Source: Prevotellaceae bacterium UBA3646 (GTDB lineage Bacteria; Bacteroidota; Bacteroidia; Bacteroidales; Bacteroidaceae). From it: a DNA stretch of 9,807 nucleotides. This document shows, in pieces, positions 6,794 to 9,807 of this stretch. The notes under the pieces are model-generated. The model did no database searches and was not told where the DNA came from. It saw only the letters and a list, made by a program, of their open reading frames with translations. The position numbers were made by a program, and so were the translations under genes. How positions within the stretch are numbered: position 1 is the stretch's first letter; every line of letters starts with the position of its first letter. The DNA lies in contig DFKL01000159.1 in assembly GCA_002373535.1 (NCBI GenBank), positions 1-9,807 on the forward strand, read 5' to 3'.

Positions 6794-7555
6794 TTATTTC
6801 TGATATTCGTCAGTCCTTTGCGTATGGTTGTGCGCAACAGACAGGAATATGTACCACAGGATGATTGCCGCAAGGCTGCTCTCTGCAAGCAGCAGGCACG
6901 GCAGGCAGCCGAGGAGGAACACATACTGAATCTTGTTGTCTTCCCAGCGCAGGTTCTTGAACTTGAGGGAGAACAGAGGTATCTCGGCTACGAGAAGGAA
7001 CGAGAACATGAGGAGGAACAGAAGCAGGAACAGCGCATTGAACCTGCCGCTGACCAGGAATGCATGCTGGCCGATAATCAGGCTTCCCCAGAAGAGGGCG
7101 TTGGCCGGCGTAGGGAGACCTATGAAACTTGTCGTCTGTCTTGTGTCGAGGTTGAACTTGGCAAGGCGCAGTGCGCTGAAGGCAGCCATGATGAAGGCCG
7201 TGTACGGAAGGATACTGCGTACGGGCTGCAAGAGCTCCGGGTACTGCACTTCCTGGAAAAGAGTGAAAATCATCATTGAGGGAGCCAGGCCGAAGGTGAC
7301 GACGTCGGCAAGCGAATCAAGCTCCTTGCCTATGGGCGAGCTGACACCGAGGGCACGTGCCGCCATGCCGTCGAAGAAATCGAAGACGGCGCCGAGGACT
7401 ATGAAAGCGAGGGCAAGGGCGTAGTGCGTCATCCTCATCCTGAACGAGACAGGATTGTCCAGAAGATATACTGACGCCAGCAGCGCATTGCTCACGGCAA
7501 TGCAGCCACATACAAGGTTGCAACATGTTATGATATTGGGAATGTGCTTACGCAT
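6794..7555 (-). CDS. pssA: CDP-diacylglycerol-serine O-phosphatidyltransferase
   Basis: This inner-membrane enzyme transfers a phosphatidyl group from CDP-diacylglycerol to serine, making phosphatidylserine. The CDP-alcohol phosphatidyltransferase signature D-G-x2-A-R-x8-G-x3-D-x3-D is complete: D62, G63, A66, R67, G76, D80 and D84 in the 253-residue form. Several hydrophobic segments (about 9-32, 43-61, 125-150, 170-200 and 210-240) fit a multi-spanning protein. The conserved stretch RLAKFN followed by SFIGLPTPANALFWGSLIIG is typical of the type found in Bacillus and Bacteroidota. I chose the ATG at 7555 (MRKHIPNIITCCNL), which matches the family N-terminus and lies 19 nt after the psd stop. 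The ATG at 7588 would overlap psd and add 11 unlikely residues. Psd, encoded immediately upstream, uses its product. Confidence 0.95.
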   Translation of the reverse strand: MRKHIPNIITCCNLVCGCIAVSNALLASVYLLDNPVSFRMRMTHYALALAFIVLGAVFDFFDGMAARALGVSSPIGKELDSLADVVTFGLAPSMMIFTLFQEVQYPELLQPVRSILPYTAFIMAAFSALRLAKFNLDTRQTTSFIGLPTPANALFWGSLIIGQHAFLVSGRFNALFLLLFLLMFSFLLVAEIPLFSLKFKNLRWEDNKIQYVFLLGCLPCLLLAESSLAAIILWYIFLSVAHNHTQRTDEYQK

Positions 7556-7574
7556 TGCTGTATACTTTTTTGTC

Positions 7575-8270
7575 CTACAGGTTGGCAATGATGGTTTCGT
7601 TTCCGGTGGTCTTCTGGCCGAGAGCGACGTTTACCTTGGTGCCGAGCGGCAGGTAGACATCTACCCGGCTGCCGAGCTTGATGAAGCCCAGATGCTCGTC
7701 AATATAGCACTCCTCGCCTTCATCCAGGTATGTCACGATACGGCGCGCCATGGCGCCTGCTATCTGACGGACAAGGATGTCTGTTCCCTCGGGCGTGGTG
7801 ATTACTATGGTGCTGCGCTCGTTCTCTATGCTGGCCTTCGGAAGCCATGCCGCACGGTATCTGCCGTTGTGGTGCATGACCTTCTTCACGCAGCCCTCGA
7901 CAGGCACCCAGTTGGCATGAACGTTGAAGGGACTCATGAATATGCTCACCATGATACGGCGGTCGTGGAAGTATTCGTTTTCCTCCACCTCCTCGACTAC
8001 GACCACCTTTCCGTCGGCAGGTGCGACTACGACGCCCTGCGTGTCGTCACCGGCAAAGCGCCGTATGGGGCACTGGTAGAAGTTCAGTACCACAAGGTAC
8101 AGGACGACGCTTATTCCCAGCAGCACATAGCAGACGGCGGGACTGAATGCGTATAAAAAGTAGAATATCAGCGCGTTGAACACGGCAAGCCCTGCGAATC
8201 CGGAGACAAGCGTGGTGGTGCCCTCACGGTGCAGGCGTATCTTTCGTAGTTTGCGGAACTTTTTTCCCAT
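7575..8270 (-). CDS. psd: Phosphatidylserine decarboxylase (short form)
   Basis: Psd converts phosphatidylserine to phosphatidylethanolamine at the inner membrane, using a pyruvoyl group formed by self-cleavage. From the ATG at 8270 the protein has 231 residues. Two membrane segments lie at about 20-42 and 45-65. The conserved regions are VVAPADGKVVV (D86), FMSPFNVHANW (H118) and the cleavage site GFIKLGSRVDVYLP. Cleavage would fall between G200 and S201, giving a ~200-residue beta and a ~31-residue alpha subunit. This LGSRV form belongs to the short psd class, not the LGST form of E. coli. The ATG at 8294 would add eight residues and abut the -7 box, so the MGKKFRKLRKIRLHREG start is preferred. 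It is the first gene of the leftward operon and feeds directly from PssA. Confidence 0.95.
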   Translation of the reverse strand: MGKKFRKLRKIRLHREGTTTLVSGFAGLAVFNALIFYFLYAFSPAVCYVLLGISVVLYLVVLNFYQCPIRRFAGDDTQGVVVAPADGKVVVVEEVEENEYFHDRRIMVSIFMSPFNVHANWVPVEGCVKKVMHHNGRYRAAWLPKASIENERSTIVITTPEGTDILVRQIAGAMARRIVTYLDEGEECYIDEHLGFIKLGSRVDVYLPLGTKVNVALGQKTTGNETIIANL

Positions 8271-8432
8271 GCGGTTGTATGTTATTTCGTACAAAGATAA
8301 TAAATATATATTAGATATGTACTGCCCGAGTATGCTTTTTTGGATTTTGGCAGTAAAAATACGGACAGCCTTCGTCGGGTGTGATTTATTTTGTGTAATT
8401 TTACGGCCGTATCACTTTACGCGAAAGTTAGG
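8271..8432. promoter_or_regulatory. AT-rich divergent psd/dnaE control region
   Basis: These 162 bp separate the divergent psd and dnaE starts. They hold the psd -7 box (8292-8299) and an AT run at 8297-8318. An inverted repeat TACTGCC (8320-8326) / GGCAGTA (8349-8355) has a 22-nt spacer that includes six T's at 8336-8341. The 10-bp palindrome TACGGCCGTA lies at 8402-8411. A poor -7 candidate for dnaE, TAATTTTA (8396-8403), lacks the final G and has no TTTG at the right distance, so the dnaE promoter is uncertain. No gene or RNA is recognised here. Confidence 0.55.
8292..8299 (-). promoter_or_regulatory. -7 element of the psd-pssA-tsaE promoter
   Basis: CAAAGATA on the plus strand reads TATCTTTG on the minus strand, a perfect TAnnTTTG box 21 nt before the psd ATG at 8270. 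No clear TTTG occurs 19-21 nt further upstream, so only the -7 half is supported. The spacing to the start resembles that of aroA. Confidence 0.6.
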
Positions 8433-9807
8433 ATGGAGGATTTCGTACACCTGCACGTTCATACGCAATATTCCCTTTTGGATGGCCAGGCGGCCATTTC
8501 TAAACTGGTAGACAAGGCTATTGCCAACGGCATGCGCGGCATGGCGATTACGGACCATGGCAACATGTTCGGAGTCAAGGAACTGTTTGACTACTGCAAC
8601 AAGGTGAACGGCGGACGCAGGAAGGAAGGTCTTGAGCCCTTCAAGCCTGTCTTCGGATGTGAGATGTACGTGGCACGGCGCGGAGACAAGTCATTGCGCG
8701 AGGGACGCATAGACCAGAGCGGCTGGCATCTTATTGTATTGGCAAAGAACGAGACAGGGTACCATAACCTGATAAAACTGGTGAGCCGCTCATGGGTTGA
8801 CGGCTACTACAACAGGCCCAGGACGGACCACAAGGATCTGGAACAGTTCCACGAAGGGCTTATTATCTGCAGTGCCTGTATCGGCGGGGAGGTGCCAAAG
8901 AAGATCCTGTCCGGCAACATAGAGGAGGCAGAGAAGGCCGTGCTGTGGTTCAAGGGCATCTGGGGTGACGACTATTACCTGGAAATCCAGCGTCACGAGG
9001 TCAAGGATCCGGAGTTGCGTGCCAACAGGGAGACATTCCAGCTGCAGCAGAAGGTCAATCCCGTGCTGATGGAGCTGGCGGCCAGGCACGGCATCAAGGT
9101 AGTCGCGACAAATGACTGTCATTTCGTAGACGAGGACAACGCAGAAGCCCATGACCACCTGTTGTGTCTCTCTACCGGCAAGGAGCTGAACGACCCGACG
9201 CGAATGCTGTACTCCAAGCAGGAGTGGTTCAAGACACGCGAGGAGATGAACGAAATCTTTGCCGACGTCCCCGAGGCTCTGAGCAACACGGTCGAGATAC
9301 TGGACAAGGTGGAGACCTACGACCTGGAGTCAGACCCCATCATGCCGTTTTTCCCTATTCCAGAGGAGTTCGGAACTGAGGAGGAGTGGAGGAAGAAGTT
9401 TACGCCGGAACAGTTGTTTGCCGAGTTTACGTCGGACGAGAACGGGCAGAATCCGCTGCCGGAAGAGGAGGGCAGGAAAAAGGTCGGCAAGCTGGGCGGC
9501 ATGGACCGTCTCTACCGCATCAAGTTCGAGGCAGACTACCTTGGCAAGCTGGCATACGAAGGCGCGGCACGCCTCTACCCCATGCCCCTGTCCAAGGAAA
9601 TTGACGACCGCATACGCTTCGAGCTCCATATAATGAAGACCATGGGCTTCCCCGGCTACTTCCTCATAGTGCAGGATTTCATCAATTCCGCCCGCAATGA
9701 CCTGGGCGTATGGGTCGGCCCCGGACGTGGCTCCGCAGCAGGCAGCGTAGTTGCATACTGCCTGGGCATCACCAGGCTGGATCCGCTGAAGTACGACCTG
9801 CTGTTCG
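8433..9807 (+). CDS. dnaE: DNA polymerase III subunit alpha, N-terminal 458 residues (runs off the window)
   Basis: DnaE is the replicative DNA polymerase catalytic subunit. The frame is open from ATG 8433 to the window edge; the full protein is usually about 1,200 residues, so roughly a third is seen. The N-terminal PHP domain begins MEDFVHLHVHTQYSLLDG, with H8, H10 and D17, followed by TDHGN (H42), GCEMY (E77), GWHL (H99) and NDCHF (H230). Several of these are the ligands that bind metal in PHP domains of non-E. coli polymerases, and all are retained here. A charged insertion-like region (FGTEEEWRKKF to GRKKVGKLGG, about 314-356) is, as I recall it, typical of Bacteroidota DnaE. The polymerase palm begins with GPGRGSAAGS at 429-438, followed by YCLGITRLDPLKYDLLF. 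The catalytic aspartates lie beyond the window. The start is fixed by the HLHVHT motif directly after it. Confidence 0.96.
   Translation, partial: MEDFVHLHVHTQYSLLDGQAAISKLVDKAIANGMRGMAITDHGNMFGVKELFDYCNKVNGGRRKEGLEPFKPVFGCEMYVARRGDKSLREGRIDQSGWHLIVLAKNETGYHNLIKLVSRSWVDGYYNRPRTDHKDLEQFHEGLIICSACIGGEVPKKILSGNIEEAEKAVLWFKGIWGDDYYLEIQRHEVKDPELRANRETFQLQQKVNPVLMELAARHGIKVVATNDCHFVDEDNAEAHDHLLCLSTGKELNDPTRMLYSKQEWFKTREEMNEIFADVPEALSNTVEILDKVETYDLESDPIMPFFPIPEEFGTEEEWRKKFTPEQLFAEFTSDENGQNPLPEEEGRKKVGKLGGMDRLYRIKFEADYLGKLAYEGAARLYPMPLSKEIDDRIRFELHIMKTMGFPGYFLIVQDFINSARNDLGVWVGPGRGSAAGSVVAYCLGITRLDPLKYDLLF

Noticed and set aside
6331..7279. Plus-strand frames 6331-6864 and 6710-7279 opposite tsaE and pssA
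   Set aside because: The P-loop of TsaE and the CDP-alcohol transferase motif of PssA lie on the minus strand here. The plus-strand products have no domain.
7455..8156. 233-residue plus-strand frame across pssA and psd
   Set aside because: It is antisense to the active-site regions of Psd and the start of PssA, and its predicted sequence resembles no known protein.
1..9807. A hidden mobile element, CRISPR array, retron or defence system
   Set aside because: No terminal repeats, spaced repeats, transposase, integrase, reverse transcriptase or nuclease genes are seen. Apart from the short regulatory gaps, all of the window is covered by recognisable core genes.

Overview
The window looks like a piece of a Bacteroidota chromosome, most likely order Bacteroidales and plausibly Prevotellaceae-like; the genus cannot be fixed from the sequence. 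The reasons are promoter elements of the Bacteroidota type (TTTG, 19-bp spacer, TAnnTTTG), starts without a clear Shine-Dalgarno sequence, GC-rich genes separated by AT-rich gaps, and two Bacteroidota-specific protein families (PorW/SprE and PorX). No mobile element, CRISPR array, tRNA or rRNA was seen.

Layout. Positions 1-119 form a regulatory leader with a duplicated promoter core and a perfect 8-bp-arm inverted repeat between the two copies. Next comes a rightward block: aroA (EPSP synthase with an extra ~100-residue acidic C-terminal domain, 120-1730), a porW/sprE-type TPR lipoprotein (1759-4737) and porX (REC receiver plus PglZ/alkaline-phosphatase-superfamily domain, 4750-6318). The gaps are 28 and 12 nt, so the three are probably co-transcribed. 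porX meets a leftward operon tail to tail with a 15-nt gap. Read leftwards that operon is psd (8270-7575), pssA (7555-6794) and tsaE (6783-6334). A 162-bp AT-rich divergent region separates psd from dnaE (8433 to the window end, incomplete).

How the genes work together. AroA makes EPSP, the last intermediate before chorismate. PorW and PorX are a structural or assembly lipoprotein and a cytoplasmic response regulator that serve type IX secretion where it has been studied; their adjacency suggests a functional unit, although no other T9SS gene is in view. PssA and Psd are the two consecutive steps from CDP-diacylglycerol through phosphatidylserine to phosphatidylethanolamine. TsaE is the ATPase of tRNA t6A37 synthesis. 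DnaE is the replicative polymerase subunit. Most of the window is therefore ordinary core genome. The points that stand out are the AroA C-terminal fusion, the aroA-porW-porX linkage and the symmetric elements in both promoter regions.
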